From Polynucleobacter sp. UK-FUSCHL-C3 (lineage in GTDB: Bacteria > Pseudomonadota > Gammaproteobacteria > Burkholderiales > Burkholderiaceae): DNA of 64,000 bases. The notes beneath the pieces were generated by a model that had not been told where the DNA came from, ran no database searches, and was given only the letters and a program-made list of their open reading frames with translations. The translations under genes and the position numbers were made by a program. The DNA is taken from the NCBI RefSeq assembly GCF_040409815.1, contig NZ_CP099959.1:496001-560000 (forward strand), in the 5' to 3' direction. Shown in pieces: positions 38,534 to 48,441 of the stretch. Position 1 is the first letter of the stretch. Each line of letters opens with the position of its first letter.

Positions 38534-39514
38534 CTAGGATTTTGCTTGCTCTAGAACGGCGCTGACCATGTAGCGTGGGCGTTGCCGAACTTGTTGATAG
38601 ATGCGACCAATGTACTCACCAAGCAGTCCAAGCCCAAAGAGCATGACCCCAATAAGGAAGAAAGTAAGCGCAAACAGGGTAAAGACACCCTCGACCTCAG
38701 CGCCTAATACAAAGCGCCGAATCAAGAGTAATAAAAATAGAGAGCCTGCCGCTCCAGCCAACAACATCCCAAGGATAGAAAAAATCTGGAGTGGCATCAC
38801 CGAGAAACCAGTGACCAAATCAAAATTAAGCCGGATGAGTTGATACAAGCTATATTTAGATTCCCCTGCAAAACGTTCTTCGTGTTTGACAGAGATCTCA
38901 ATCGGCTTATTTGCAAAGGTGTAGGCGAGCGCAGGAATAAATGTATTAGCTTCCTCGCACTGTGATACCAAATGAACAATGCGACGATGGTAACCCCGCA
39001 TCATGCAACCCTGATCGGTCATGGTGATCCGAGTCATTTTGTCACGCAGATGATTCATGGCACGCGAGGCACTCTTTCGAAACCAAGAGTCTTGGCGATT
39101 CTCGCGAATGGTGCCAACATAATCATGCCCCTCCTCTAGTTGACGAACAATTTTTCTAATTTCTTCCGGAGGATTTTGCAAATCAGCATCTAGCGTAATG
39201 ACGTATTCACCACGAGCGTATTCAAAGCCAGCCATGATCGCCATATGCTGACCAAAATTATTAGCAAACAGAACTACACGAGTTACATCAGGACGCTTTT
39301 CATACTGCATCGCCAAAATAGCCGCAGAGCGATCTTTGCTTCCATCGTTCACAAAAACAATTTCATACGATAGGGCAAATTGAGAAGTGATTTGATCAAG
39401 CGCGGGATAGAGTCGATCAAACAAAGCATTTAGACCATCTTCCTCGTTGTAGACCGGAATGACCACGCTAAGGCGAGGCGCATCACTGCTAAATTGGATT
39501 GGAGAGTTGTTCAT
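38534..39514 (-). CDS. arnC: Undecaprenyl-phosphate Ara4FN transferase ArnC
   Basis: This family-2 glycosyltransferase of 326 aa moves Ara4FN from UDP to undecaprenyl phosphate. The N-terminal VVIPVYNEEDGLNALFDRLY, the DXD-like TLDADLQNPPEEI and two C-terminal transmembrane helices (about residues 235-260 and 270-300) match ArnC. A related dolichol-phosphate-mannose synthase role is possible by fold alone; the operon favours ArnC. Confidence 0.92.
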   Translation of the reverse strand: MNNSPIQFSSDAPRLSVVIPVYNEEDGLNALFDRLYPALDQITSQFALSYEIVFVNDGSKDRSAAILAMQYEKRPDVTRVVLFANNFGQHMAIMAGFEYARGEYVITLDADLQNPPEEIRKIVRQLEEGHDYVGTIRENRQDSWFRKSASRAMNHLRDKMTRITMTDQGCMMRGYHRRIVHLVSQCEEANTFIPALAYTFANKPIEISVKHEERFAGESKYSLYQLIRLNFDLVTGFSVMPLQIFSILGMLLAGAAGSLFLLLLIRRFVLGAEVEGVFTLFALTFFLIGVMLFGLGLLGEYIGRIYQQVRQRPRYMVSAVLEQAKS

Positions 39515-39547
39515 GTCTACATTTTGCCTGAACAGCGACTTGCGTTA

Positions 39548-40705
39548 TTAGTTCAGGACTTGAGTGAGGGCCTCGACCACGCTATCAATATCGTGTGAGC
39601 TCATGGTGGGGAATAAAGGGATGGTCAGGATAGAGCGACCAATCTCCGCAGCAATGGGGGTGGATTCGGGGCGATAGCCTAATTTACGATAGAGCTCAAA
39701 CCCAGTAATGATGGGGTAATGCACCCCAGTACCAATGCCACGCTCTTTCAGGGTCGTCATCATGTCACCACGAGAGCGTTGCAAGCGAGTCAATGGCAAA
39801 GTAACCTGAAACATATGCCAGTTACTCTGTTCATAGTCAGCTACGGGCAGACCTAAGCCTTTGTTAGCTAAACCGGCTTGAGTAATTTTCTGGAAATATT
39901 CTTTAGCTAACTCGATACGCCTCTTCTGAAATTGATCTAACTGTTTGATCTGATGCAAGCCAATCACGGCATTGATATCGGTTAAATTATCTTTACCGCC
40001 CAAGATGTCCACTTCCATCCCGTCGGGACCGCTGCGAACTAAACCTTGTAATCGTAATTTCTCTGCTAGACGTACTTGGTCTTCGCCAAAACGTTCAGTA
40101 TTAAAAACTAAACAACCACCTTCAATGGTGGTGAGGTTTTTATTTGCCTGAAAACTAAAACTGACTAAATCATGTTTACCTGCATGACCAATTCGGGTTC
40201 CATTCCAGGAAGATCCTAAGGCTTGCGCCGCATCTTCAATCACGCGCAAACCGTGTTGATTTGCCAATGCATATAAAGCATCTACATCAAGCGGTAAGCC
40301 TGCTAGGTAGACTGGCATGATAGCTTTTGTATTTTTACTAATAGCCTTAGCTACTTGATTGAGATCTAGATTACGTGTTTGAGGATCAACATCAACAAAT
40401 ATTGGCTTTGCGCCAACGGCCAGAATGACATTGGACGTGGCTACCCAAGAAATCGGGGTTGTAATTACCTCATCGCCCGGACCAATTCCGGCAACCTGAA
40501 GTGCAATCTTCATTGTGGCTGTACCGTTTGCAAAACAGCGCACAGTTGCGCCGCCCAGATAATCTCCGAGAGCATTCTCAAACTCTAGAACCTTAGGGCC
40601 TGAGGTAATCCAACCTGAGCGTAGAACATCAGCAACGGCAGCAATCGTCGCCTCATCAATCGTGGGTTTGGTAAACGGAATAAATGGCAGGGTGTCTTGA
40701 CTCAT
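39548..40705 (-). CDS. arnB: UDP-4-amino-4-deoxy-L-arabinose aminotransferase ArnB
   Basis: This PLP-dependent DegT/DnrJ/EryC1-family enzyme of 385 aa converts UDP-4-keto-arabinose to UDP-Ara4N. The region VIEDAAQALGSSWNG holds the PLP-binding aspartate, and the Schiff-base lysine is in SFQANKNLTTIEGG. The start gives MSQDTLPFIPFTKPTIDEATI, the family N-terminus. arnT precedes it by 4 bases. Confidence 0.93.
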   Translation of the reverse strand: MSQDTLPFIPFTKPTIDEATIAAVADVLRSGWITSGPKVLEFENALGDYLGGATVRCFANGTATMKIALQVAGIGPGDEVITTPISWVATSNVILAVGAKPIFVDVDPQTRNLDLNQVAKAISKNTKAIMPVYLAGLPLDVDALYALANQHGLRVIEDAAQALGSSWNGTRIGHAGKHDLVSFSFQANKNLTTIEGGCLVFNTERFGEDQVRLAEKLRLQGLVRSGPDGMEVDILGGKDNLTDINAVIGLHQIKQLDQFQKRRIELAKEYFQKITQAGLANKGLGLPVADYEQSNWHMFQVTLPLTRLQRSRGDMMTTLKERGIGTGVHYPIITGFELYRKLGYRPESTPIAAEIGRSILTIPLFPTMSSHDIDSVVEALTQVLN

Positions 40706-40709
40706 TCGT

Positions 40710-42404
40710 CTATTGTCGCAAAGCTGGCGAAGGGTGTCTAACGATTACTCGTCTGGAGTCTCTCCCCAGCTCCTCCATGGGAAGATTCATTTGCTTGAGC
40801 TCCTCATATTGAGAGGGAATCATGACTGCGATTGCTTTGGGGTCTTGGTTCCAGAGGGCGATGAACTCTTGTAAAGAAGGAACCAATTTATGAGGCTCTT
40901 GTTTGGAACCAAAGGTCAGCTCATCGGTAAATTCCACCATGATGGTATTACGCTCTAAGTAAAACGGTAGGGTATGGTCAAGCAGACGCACGGAGTATAT
41001 CTTGGCATCACTAGGTATTTGACCTTTCACCTTTTGGGCAAGGTCATAGCCAGATACCGCACGACCTAGAGTTTCGTGACCGGTGCCGGCGATCGTTGCT
41101 GTTAGGAAAAATCCAAACGCAAACAATCCAATACTGAGCAGGGAATTTCTTTTAGCAAGCAGCGCTGCACAGAGGCTAAAACTGAACAAGCATAGAAGTG
41201 CTACCGTAATCCAAACGGTATAGGCTTGATATGCCTCGACCTCATCGGGTTGACCGTTTCGTCCAACCTCAGACAGAAAGAAAAAGCCGACGATTGCCAG
41301 AACTGCAAAAAAGACTGTTTGTACTCTCCAGCCATTCGATAGACTGGGGTGGGTTTCTAAATAGTCAATGATGGATTTGCTTGCCAAGATAGCGAGCGCT
41401 GGAAATACCGGCATGATGTACCCCGGTAATTTAGAGCGTGACACGCTAAAGAAAAGCAGGATGATGACAAACCATGCCCAGAGCATCCAGCTTGCCGAGA
41501 ATTGACCAAGGCAATACTGCTTGATAGTTTGCCAAGCCGATTGGAAGAACTGAGGCATCCATGGCAGAAAACCAATTATCACTAGGGGCAAGAAGAAGTA
41601 AAAGGGCGCAGTACGCCGATGCGCATCAGCTGTGAAGCGTTCAAAGTGCTCATGAATGAAAAAGAAATGCGCAAACTCTGGATTTTGTATCGATACTGCA
41701 ATAAACCAAGGTGCAGTCACTGCTAGGAAAATGATTAAGCCGCTAACAATGTGAAGCCTAGTCAAAATACGCCAATCCCAGCGAGTGATCATGTATGCAA
41801 ATAACACCATCCCCGGGATCACAACACCAATGAGGCCTTTTGAGAGGGTCGCTAGACCCATTGCTAACCAACAAATCCACATCCAATGTCGCGCTGCGCG
41901 CAGACGATTCTCATTAAAATTATGTTGAGCCAGAAGTAATGAACATAGCGCCAGATTCAAAAAGGCAGACAGTCCCATATCGAGAGCATTAAAGTGCCCA
42001 CCCACCACCCACATTGGACTTGCCAATAAGATGAGTGCTGCAAGATAGCCTGCGAGTGATCCATACAGACGAAATGCAGTAAAGCCCACCAACAGAATAG
42101 TGAAGTAGCTAGTGATGCCACTCCAGAATCGAGCCTGCCACTCTCCTAAACCAAATAATTGAAAGGTGATTGCAGTAACCCAGATGTGAAAGGGCGGCTT
42201 CTCAAAATACTTATAGTCGTTATAGCGAGGCGTAATGTAATCACCGCTCACCATCATTTCACGAGCCATCTGTGCATAGCGACCCTCATCGCTTGGGATG
42301 AGGTGGCGGTAATCAAGTGTGCCAAACCAAAGCAGAGTCGCTAAAGTAAATAATAGCAACAGTGCTGGGGAGCTTAAGGGCGTAATTTGGCGATTGGCGT
42401 TCAT
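40710..42404 (-). CDS. arnT: Lipid A Ara4N transferase ArnT-like glycosyltransferase
   Basis: This GT-C membrane enzyme of 564 aa adds 4-amino-arabinose from undecaprenyl phosphate to lipid A phosphates, which lowers negative charge and protects from cationic peptides. The N-terminal HLIPSDEGRYAQMAREMMVSGDYITPRYNDYKYFEKPPFHIW region has the catalytic acidic residues of the ArnT/PMT family. About 11 to 12 hydrophobic helices follow, then a periplasmic C-terminal domain. It heads the six-gene arn run after the Mth938-like gene (11-base gap). Confidence 0.9.
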   Translation of the reverse strand: MNANRQITPLSSPALLLLFTLATLLWFGTLDYRHLIPSDEGRYAQMAREMMVSGDYITPRYNDYKYFEKPPFHIWVTAITFQLFGLGEWQARFWSGITSYFTILLVGFTAFRLYGSLAGYLAALILLASPMWVVGGHFNALDMGLSAFLNLALCSLLLAQHNFNENRLRAARHWMWICWLAMGLATLSKGLIGVVIPGMVLFAYMITRWDWRILTRLHIVSGLIIFLAVTAPWFIAVSIQNPEFAHFFFIHEHFERFTADAHRRTAPFYFFLPLVIIGFLPWMPQFFQSAWQTIKQYCLGQFSASWMLWAWFVIILLFFSVSRSKLPGYIMPVFPALAILASKSIIDYLETHPSLSNGWRVQTVFFAVLAIVGFFFLSEVGRNGQPDEVEAYQAYTVWITVALLCLFSFSLCAALLAKRNSLLSIGLFAFGFFLTATIAGTGHETLGRAVSGYDLAQKVKGQIPSDAKIYSVRLLDHTLPFYLERNTIMVEFTDELTFGSKQEPHKLVPSLQEFIALWNQDPKAIAVMIPSQYEELKQMNLPMEELGRDSRRVIVRHPSPALRQ

Positions 42405-42415
42405 GAGAGTCCGTT

Positions 42416-42802
42416 TTAAACCAAATTGCTTGTATCTAGAATGATGGCTGCTAATACCTGACGACCCTCGTTCATCAAAATGTTGTACGTGCGGCAGGCT
42501 GCTTGGGAGTCCATCATTTCAAATCCAATTTTGGCTTGTATGAGGGGCTTAATTAACTCTGGTTTCAAGAACTGCTGTTTCTTACCCGTACCAATGATGA
42601 TGAGCTCTGGCTTAAATACGCATAAGCTGGCTAAATTATCTGACGATAGATCCGCAAACGCACTTACGGGCCAGGGGCTTATTTCACCCTCTGGTTGGAC
42701 AATTAGCGCATGTGGATAGACCTTTGAGTTGACCTCGATATAGCCAATTCCGTAGCCTGTGATTGTATTTAGGCTGGATTGGGGGTCAGAATGTAACTTC
42801 AC
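42416..42802 (-). CDS. Mth938-like (DUF498) domain protein
   Basis: This 128-aa protein is of the Mth938/NDUFAF3-like family, which is widespread and poorly understood. Seen features are GYIEVNSKVYPHALIVQPEGEISPW, the LIIIGTGKKQQFLKPEL segment typical of the family, and FEMMDSQAACRTYNILMNEGRQVLAAIIL. It may be the first gene of the arn transcript. It is divergent from the alanine transaminase gene with an 84-base gap. Confidence 0.85.
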   Translation of the reverse strand: MKLHSDPQSSLNTITGYGIGYIEVNSKVYPHALIVQPEGEISPWPVSAFADLSSDNLASLCVFKPELIIIGTGKKQQFLKPELIKPLIQAKIGFEMMDSQAACRTYNILMNEGRQVLAAIILDTSNLV

Positions 42803-42886
42803 GCCGAGGCTCTGTCATAATTAAGGGATTATAGCTAGCAATTTATCCCTAGATTTCAAGAGCTTAACCATTTAGAAGACCTCATT

Positions 42887-44143
42887 GTGAAACCGATCCA
42901 AAAGTCCGACAAACTAAATAATGTCTGTTATGACATTCGTGGCCCCGTTCTGGAGCTTGCTCAGCGCATGGAAGAAGAGGGTCAGAAGATTATTAAGCTC
43001 AACATTGGGAACGTCGGTGTATTTGGTTTTGACCCGCCCGAAGAGATTCAGTTGGACATGATTCGTAATTTAGGTAATGCCTCAGCCTATTCTGACTCAA
43101 AAGGTATTTTTGCAGCTCGCAAAGCAATCATGCAGTACTGCCAAGAGAAGGGTATTCAGGGCGTTACCCTTGACGATATTTATACCGGCAATGGTGCCTC
43201 TGAATTAATTGTGTTGGCCATGAACGCATTGCTAAATAATGGTGATGAAGTGCTCGTACCGGCACCTGACTATCCATTATGGACGGCTGCTGTGTCTTTA
43301 TCGGGAGGCACCCCCCATCATTACTTGTGTGATGAAACTAAAGACTGGGCGCCTGATATGAATAATCTGCGCTCAAAGATTACGCTGCGCACCAAGGCAA
43401 TTGTTGTCATCAATCCCAATAATCCAACGGGTGCTTTGTATTCCAAAGACATTTTGTTGGAAATGATTGCAGTTGCACGTCAACATAATTTAATTCTGTT
43501 TGTTGATGAGATTTATGACAAGATGTTGTTTGATGGTGAGAAACATATTTCTCTGGCATCGCTCTCGACCGATGTCGTCACCATTACCTTTAACGGACTC
43601 TCCAAAAACTACCGTTCGTGCGGGTATCGCTCTGGCTGGATGGTGGTCTCGGGTGATAAGGCGATGGTCGCTGACTATATTGAAGGGCTCAATATGTTGT
43701 CTTCCATGCGTCTATGTGCAAACGTACCTGGACAATATGCGATTCAGACCGCATTAGGGGGTTATCAAAGTATTAATGACTTGGTTGCCAAGGACGGGCG
43801 GCTCGCAAGACAGCGTGATCTTGCGTATAAATTAATGAGCGAGATACCGGGTGTAACGGTTACTAAGCCAAAGGCTGCTTTATATCTGTTTCCAAAATTA
43901 GATCCAGATATGTACCCCATTAAGGACGATCAGCAATTTATTGCTGATTTACTGAAAGAGGAGAAAGTGCTGTTAGTTCAAGGAACTGGATTTAATTGGC
44001 CACACCCAGATCATTTCCGGATAACGTTCTTGCCTCATGAAGATACCTTACGCGAGGCAATTAAGCGTATTGCCCATTTCTTGGAACGGTATCGTAATAA
44101 ACACGCATTAAAAAAGGGTGCTGCGGCGACAGCAAAAGCATAA
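42887..44143 (+). CDS. alaA: Alanine transaminase (AlaA-type PLP aminotransferase)
   Basis: This class I aminotransferase of 418 aa probably transfers amino groups from glutamate to pyruvate. The PLP lysine is in NGLSKNYRSCGYRSGW. NPNNPTGALY and LFVDEIYDKMLFDG are the fold signatures. The start is GTG at 42887, giving MKPIQKSDKLNNVCYDIRGP. It overlaps hom by one base (TAATG), and aminotransferase-hom-thrC is a standard betaproteobacterial order. The substrate is inferred from family. Confidence 0.9.
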   Translation: MKPIQKSDKLNNVCYDIRGPVLELAQRMEEEGQKIIKLNIGNVGVFGFDPPEEIQLDMIRNLGNASAYSDSKGIFAARKAIMQYCQEKGIQGVTLDDIYTGNGASELIVLAMNALLNNGDEVLVPAPDYPLWTAAVSLSGGTPHHYLCDETKDWAPDMNNLRSKITLRTKAIVVINPNNPTGALYSKDILLEMIAVARQHNLILFVDEIYDKMLFDGEKHISLASLSTDVVTITFNGLSKNYRSCGYRSGWMVVSGDKAMVADYIEGLNMLSSMRLCANVPGQYAIQTALGGYQSINDLVAKDGRLARQRDLAYKLMSEIPGVTVTKPKAALYLFPKLDPDMYPIKDDQQFIADLLKEEKVLLVQGTGFNWPHPDHFRITFLPHEDTLREAIKRIAHFLERYRNKHALKKGAAATAKA

Positions 44144-45453
44144 TGAAACCCATTCAAGTAGGACTTCTCGGTATCGGAACCGTTGGTAGCGGAGTATTTA
44201 CTGTTTTAGCTCGCAACCAAGAAGAAATTAAACGCCGCGCTGGCCGCGGTATTCGGATTCATATGGTTGCCGATCTCGATACTAAGCGTGCCCAAGAAAT
44301 GGTGAACGGTCAGGCTGAGGTGGTGGCTGACGCGCGGAAGGTGATTCAGAACCCTGAAATTGATATCGTGGTTGAGTTAATTGGTGGGTATGGAATTGCT
44401 AAGGATCTAGTGCTTGAAGCTATTGCTGCCGGCAAGCATGTCGTCACTGCGAACAAAGCCTTAATTGCTGTTCATGGTAATGAGATCTTTAAGGCAGCCC
44501 ACGCCAAAGGGGTGATGGTTGCCTTTGAAGCAGCGGTTGCTGGTGGCATCCCCATCATTAAAGCATTACGCGAGGGCTTAAGTGCTAACCGAATCGAGTG
44601 GATTGCGGGCATCATTAATGGCACTACTAACTTTATTTTGTCCGAGATGCGTGATAAAGGCTTGGACTTTAATACTGTCTTAAAAGAGGCTCAGCGCTTG
44701 GGCTATGCCGAGGCAGATCCTACTTTTGATATTGAAGGTATTGATGCTGCCCATAAGGCCACGATCATGAGTGCGATTGCATTTGGTGTACCAATGCAAT
44801 TTGCAAAGGCCCATGTGGAAGGAATTACCAAGCTTTCTGCAATCGACATTAAATATGCAGAACAATTGGGGTACCGCATTAAGTTACTCGGTATTACCAA
44901 GAAGACCCCAAGTGGTATTGAGTTACGTGTGCACCCAACCTTAATTCCTACCAAACGCTTATTGGCTAATGTGGAAGGTGCGATGAATGCCGTTCAAGTT
45001 CACGGCGATGCGGTTGGCACTACTTTGTATTACGGTAAAGGCGCTGGCTCTGAGCCAACTGCATCCGCAGTGATTGCAGATTTGGTCGATGTGACACGCC
45101 TACAAACTGCCGATCCAGAAAATCGGGTCCCGCATTTGGCATTTCAGCCCGATGCATTACAAAACACGCCGATTTTGCCAATGGCAGAGGTCACCACAAG
45201 TTATTACTTACGTTTTGCGGTGGCAGACCAGGCTGGTGTTTTGGCTGAGATAACACGTATTTTGGCTGCTCATGGGGTATCCATTGATGCCCTGTTACAG
45301 AAAGAGGCCGCAGAGGGTGAGAGCCAAACGGATCTGGTGATTTTGACCCACGAGACCAAAGAAAAAAATATGATGGCAGCAATCACAGAGATGCAAGCTC
45401 TCAAGACTGTGCTCGGCGAGATTGTCAAGATTCGCCTTGAAAACCTCTCCTAA
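44143..45453 (+). CDS. hom: Homoserine dehydrogenase
   Basis: This enzyme reduces aspartate semialdehyde to homoserine for threonine and methionine. The protein is 436 aa: NAD(P)-binding GLLGIGTVGSGVF at the N-terminus, VTANKALIA, then the catalytic EAAVAGGIPIIKALREGLSANRI, and a C-terminal ACT domain (about residues 350-430, YYLRFAVADQAGVLAEITRIL) for feedback control by threonine. It is monofunctional, not fused to aspartokinase. Confidence 0.96.
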   Translation: MKPIQVGLLGIGTVGSGVFTVLARNQEEIKRRAGRGIRIHMVADLDTKRAQEMVNGQAEVVADARKVIQNPEIDIVVELIGGYGIAKDLVLEAIAAGKHVVTANKALIAVHGNEIFKAAHAKGVMVAFEAAVAGGIPIIKALREGLSANRIEWIAGIINGTTNFILSEMRDKGLDFNTVLKEAQRLGYAEADPTFDIEGIDAAHKATIMSAIAFGVPMQFAKAHVEGITKLSAIDIKYAEQLGYRIKLLGITKKTPSGIELRVHPTLIPTKRLLANVEGAMNAVQVHGDAVGTTLYYGKGAGSEPTASAVIADLVDVTRLQTADPENRVPHLAFQPDALQNTPILPMAEVTTSYYLRFAVADQAGVLAEITRILAAHGVSIDALLQKEAAEGESQTDLVILTHETKEKNMMAAITEMQALKTVLGEIVKIRLENLS

Positions 45454-45467
45454 TTAGAGAGACTTAT

Positions 45468-46910
45468 ATGCGTTATCAGTCGACTCGTGGTGCCAGTCCT
45501 GTGCAATCGTTTCAGGGAATACTGTTAGGGGGCTTGGCCCCAGATGGCGGACTGTATTTACCTAATCAGTATCCCCTGGTAACAACACAGCAACTCGATT
45601 CATGGCGGGGTCTATCGTACGCCGACCTTGCCTTTGAGATTTTGAGTCTCTATTGCGATGACATCCCAGCAGAGGATTTAAAAACCTTATTGCATAAAAC
45701 CTATACCCCTCAGGTTTACTGTAATGGGCGAGCAAGCGATCGGGCGAGTGATATCACCCCCATCCATTGGTTAGGCGAAGAAAAGGGTGCAAAGCTTGGA
45801 CTGCTTTGTTTATCCAATGGCCCAACCTTGGCGTTTAAAGATATGGCGATGCAATTGCTGGGTAATTTATTTGAGTACGCTCTAAAGCGCGCCAATCAAG
45901 ACCTGAATATTTTGGGGGCCACTTCGGGTGACACAGGCAGTGCCGCAGAGTATGCAATGCGGGGTAAGCATGGCATAAAAGTATTTATGCTCTCCCCACG
46001 CGGCAAGATGAGCCCATTTCAGTCTGCACAAATGTATTCCTTGCAAGACCCCAATATATTCAACTTGGCTGTTGAAGGTGTATTTGACGATTGCCAAGAT
46101 ATCGTGAAGGCAGTAAGTAATGATTTGGTGTTTAAAGCCAAATACCGTATCGGCACAGTGAACTCGATTAATTGGGGTCGCGTACTGGCTCAAGTGGTTT
46201 ATTACTTTCAGGGATATCTCCTAGCTACCCAATCAAGCGCCGAGAAGGTCTCCTTTGCTGTGCCCTCAGGAAACTTTGGCAATGTCTGCGCCGGCCACAT
46301 TGCACGCATGATGGGCTTACCCATTGAGCGATTAGTAGTTGCTACCAATGAAAACGATGTGCTCGATGAGTTCTTTAAGACCGGTATCTACCGCGCTCGT
46401 AAATCTGCCGAGACTTTACATACCTCCAGTCCATCGATGGATATCTCCAAGGCGAGCAATTTTGAACGATTTGTATTTGACTTGCTCGGGCAGGATGGTG
46501 CGAGGACCGCCCAGCTATTTAAGCAAGTTGAGACCGAGGGCGGCTTTGATTTGTCGAAGGATGTTGCTTATCAAAGGATTCAGCAATTTGGTTTTGTCTC
46601 GGGTCGGAGTACACATCAAAACCGTTTAGAAACCATTCGTCAGATTGATCAGCAATATGGGGTCATGATTGATACGCATACAGCAGATGGCGTTCAGGTG
46701 GCCAGACATTATTTGCAAGAGGATGTGCCGATGCTCGTTTTAGAAACGGCCTTGCCTATTAAATTTGAAGAGACCATTCAGGAAGCCTTGGGACGTCCTG
46801 CTGAGTGCCCCAGTGCTTTCAAAGACATTAAGGCAAAGCCACAACGGGTTATGAACATGCCAGCCGATACGATGCAGATAAAGCAGTTTATTGAACAACA
46901 CGTCATTTAA
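45468..46910 (+). CDS. thrC: Threonine synthase
   Basis: This PLP enzyme of 480 aa converts O-phosphohomoserine to threonine. The PLP lysine lies in PTLAFKDMAMQLLG and the phosphate-binding loop is GATSGDTGSAAEYAM. The N-terminal MRYQSTRG is typical of the longer (class I) form. It follows hom by 14 bases and precedes moeA by 14 bases. Confidence 0.96.
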   Translation: MRYQSTRGASPVQSFQGILLGGLAPDGGLYLPNQYPLVTTQQLDSWRGLSYADLAFEILSLYCDDIPAEDLKTLLHKTYTPQVYCNGRASDRASDITPIHWLGEEKGAKLGLLCLSNGPTLAFKDMAMQLLGNLFEYALKRANQDLNILGATSGDTGSAAEYAMRGKHGIKVFMLSPRGKMSPFQSAQMYSLQDPNIFNLAVEGVFDDCQDIVKAVSNDLVFKAKYRIGTVNSINWGRVLAQVVYYFQGYLLATQSSAEKVSFAVPSGNFGNVCAGHIARMMGLPIERLVVATNENDVLDEFFKTGIYRARKSAETLHTSSPSMDISKASNFERFVFDLLGQDGARTAQLFKQVETEGGFDLSKDVAYQRIQQFGFVSGRSTHQNRLETIRQIDQQYGVMIDTHTADGVQVARHYLQEDVPMLVLETALPIKFEETIQEALGRPAECPSAFKDIKAKPQRVMNMPADTMQIKQFIEQHVI

Positions 46911-46924
46911 TAAATTTAAGTACG

Positions 46925-48172
46925 ATGCAATCCACTCCAAGTAAGCCACCAATGCTCAGTGCGGTAGAGGCCCTTGCCCATTTATTAAAAAATGCAAGTC
47001 CTGTCAACGAGGAAGAAACGGTTCCAACGCAGGCAGCCTTAGGGCGTGTACTCGCGAAGGATATCGCTAGCCAGGTTGATGTTCCTCCATTGGATAACAC
47101 CTCTATGGATGGCTATGCGGTGCGTTCTTCGGAAATTACGCAGGTTGGAACCGTGCTACGGATGGCCCAGCGTATTCCTGCTGGATCGGTAGGACAAAGT
47201 CTGGAGACAGGGACCATTGCCCGAATTTTTACAGGCGCACCTATTCCTCAGGGAGCCGATGCAGTGGTGATGCAAGAAGATTGCATCGTTCAAGATCAAA
47301 ACGAATTAGTGCAAATCAATAGCGTTCCAAATGCTGGCCAGTGGATTCGTCGACGCGGCGAGGATTTGACCGCGGGCAAGCTTGCTTTAACAGCTGGAAG
47401 CTTACTGAGGCCTCAGCAGTTAGGCGTTGCTGCCTCGGCCGGTTATGCACAATTACCAGTAAAACGCAAAGTACGGGTCGCTGCCTTTTTTACTGGAGAC
47501 GAACTTTCTTTACCCGGCGAGCCATTAAAACCTGGCGGTATTTATAACTCCAATCGGGATACCTTATTAGGAGTGATTCGGAGTTTGGGTTGTGAGGCGA
47601 CGGATTACGGAATTGTCCCCGATCGCCTCGAGGCAACCCGCGCAGCTTTGCGCACTGCCAGCGCTAATCATGATTTGATCATTACTTCAGGAGGGGTCTC
47701 AGTAGGCGAAGAGGATCATATTAAGCCTGCAGTGAATGCAGAGGGTCGTTTAGATCTCTGGCAGATTGGGATTAAACCTGGTAAGCCGCTGGCTTTTGGA
47801 GCAGTTCGTAAACAGCAACAGAGCGATCAGGAGACTTGGTTTATTGGATTACCAGGAAATCCCGTATCGAGTTTTGTAACCTTCCTGCTGTTTGTACGGC
47901 CGTTTATCTTAAAACTACAAGGCCGCTCAGATCTTTCATCACCTTCATATTTAATGAGAGCTGATTTTGATTGGTTAAAACCGGATCGACGCAATGAGTT
48001 CTTGCGGGTGAAGATCAATGCACAAGGTGGCTTAGATTTGTTCCCCAACCAAAGCTCCGGGGTCTTAACCAGTGCTGCTTGGGGCGATGGTTTGCTGGAT
48101 TGTCCTGCTGGTCAGGGATTTAAAAAAGGTGATATGGTGCGCTATATCCCTTTTAGTGGACTTCTAAGTTAA
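46925..48172 (+). CDS. moeA: Molybdopterin molybdotransferase MoeA
   Basis: This 415-aa enzyme inserts molybdate into adenylylated molybdopterin. Visible motifs are LDNTSMDGYAVRSSE, the MPT-binding TGAPIPQGADAVVMQEDC, ITSGGVSVGEEDHIK and GLPGNPVSSFVTFLLF. It starts the molybdopterin part of the transcript (moeA-moaD-moaE), a common appendage to hom-thrC in Burkholderiales. Confidence 0.96.
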   Translation: MQSTPSKPPMLSAVEALAHLLKNASPVNEEETVPTQAALGRVLAKDIASQVDVPPLDNTSMDGYAVRSSEITQVGTVLRMAQRIPAGSVGQSLETGTIARIFTGAPIPQGADAVVMQEDCIVQDQNELVQINSVPNAGQWIRRRGEDLTAGKLALTAGSLLRPQQLGVAASAGYAQLPVKRKVRVAAFFTGDELSLPGEPLKPGGIYNSNRDTLLGVIRSLGCEATDYGIVPDRLEATRAALRTASANHDLIITSGGVSVGEEDHIKPAVNAEGRLDLWQIGIKPGKPLAFGAVRKQQQSDQETWFIGLPGNPVSSFVTFLLFVRPFILKLQGRSDLSSPSYLMRADFDWLKPDRRNEFLRVKINAQGGLDLFPNQSSGVLTSAAWGDGLLDCPAGQGFKKGDMVRYIPFSGLLS

Positions 48173-48182
48173 TTAAGCAAAG

Positions 48183-48440
48183 ATGAAGCTACACCTACGT
48201 TTTTTTGCCTCTATTCGAGAATCACTCGGTCTTTCGCACGAGGATATTGATCTACCAGAACATATTAAGACCATTGATGATCTGCGCACCCATCTCATTG
48301 CACGGGGTCATCCGTGGGCTGAGACCTTGGCGAAGGATAAGGTCTTGCGCTGTGCTCTCAATCAACAAATGGTGAGCGCTGATGCAACCTTGATAGAGGA
48401 TGCTGAAGTCGCCTTCTTTCCTCCAGTTACCGGGGGCTAA
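48183..48440 (+). CDS. moaD: Molybdopterin synthase small subunit MoaD
   Basis: This 85-aa ubiquitin-fold sulfur carrier donates sulfur from its C-terminal thiocarboxylate. The protein ends in the required Gly-Gly (FFPPVTGG). It has the N-terminal LHLRFFASIRESLG and DAEVAFFPP segments of the family. The moaE start lies 1 base after its stop. Confidence 0.95.
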   Translation: MKLHLRFFASIRESLGLSHEDIDLPEHIKTIDDLRTHLIARGHPWAETLAKDKVLRCALNQQMVSADATLIEDAEVAFFPPVTGG

Positions 48441-48441
48441 G

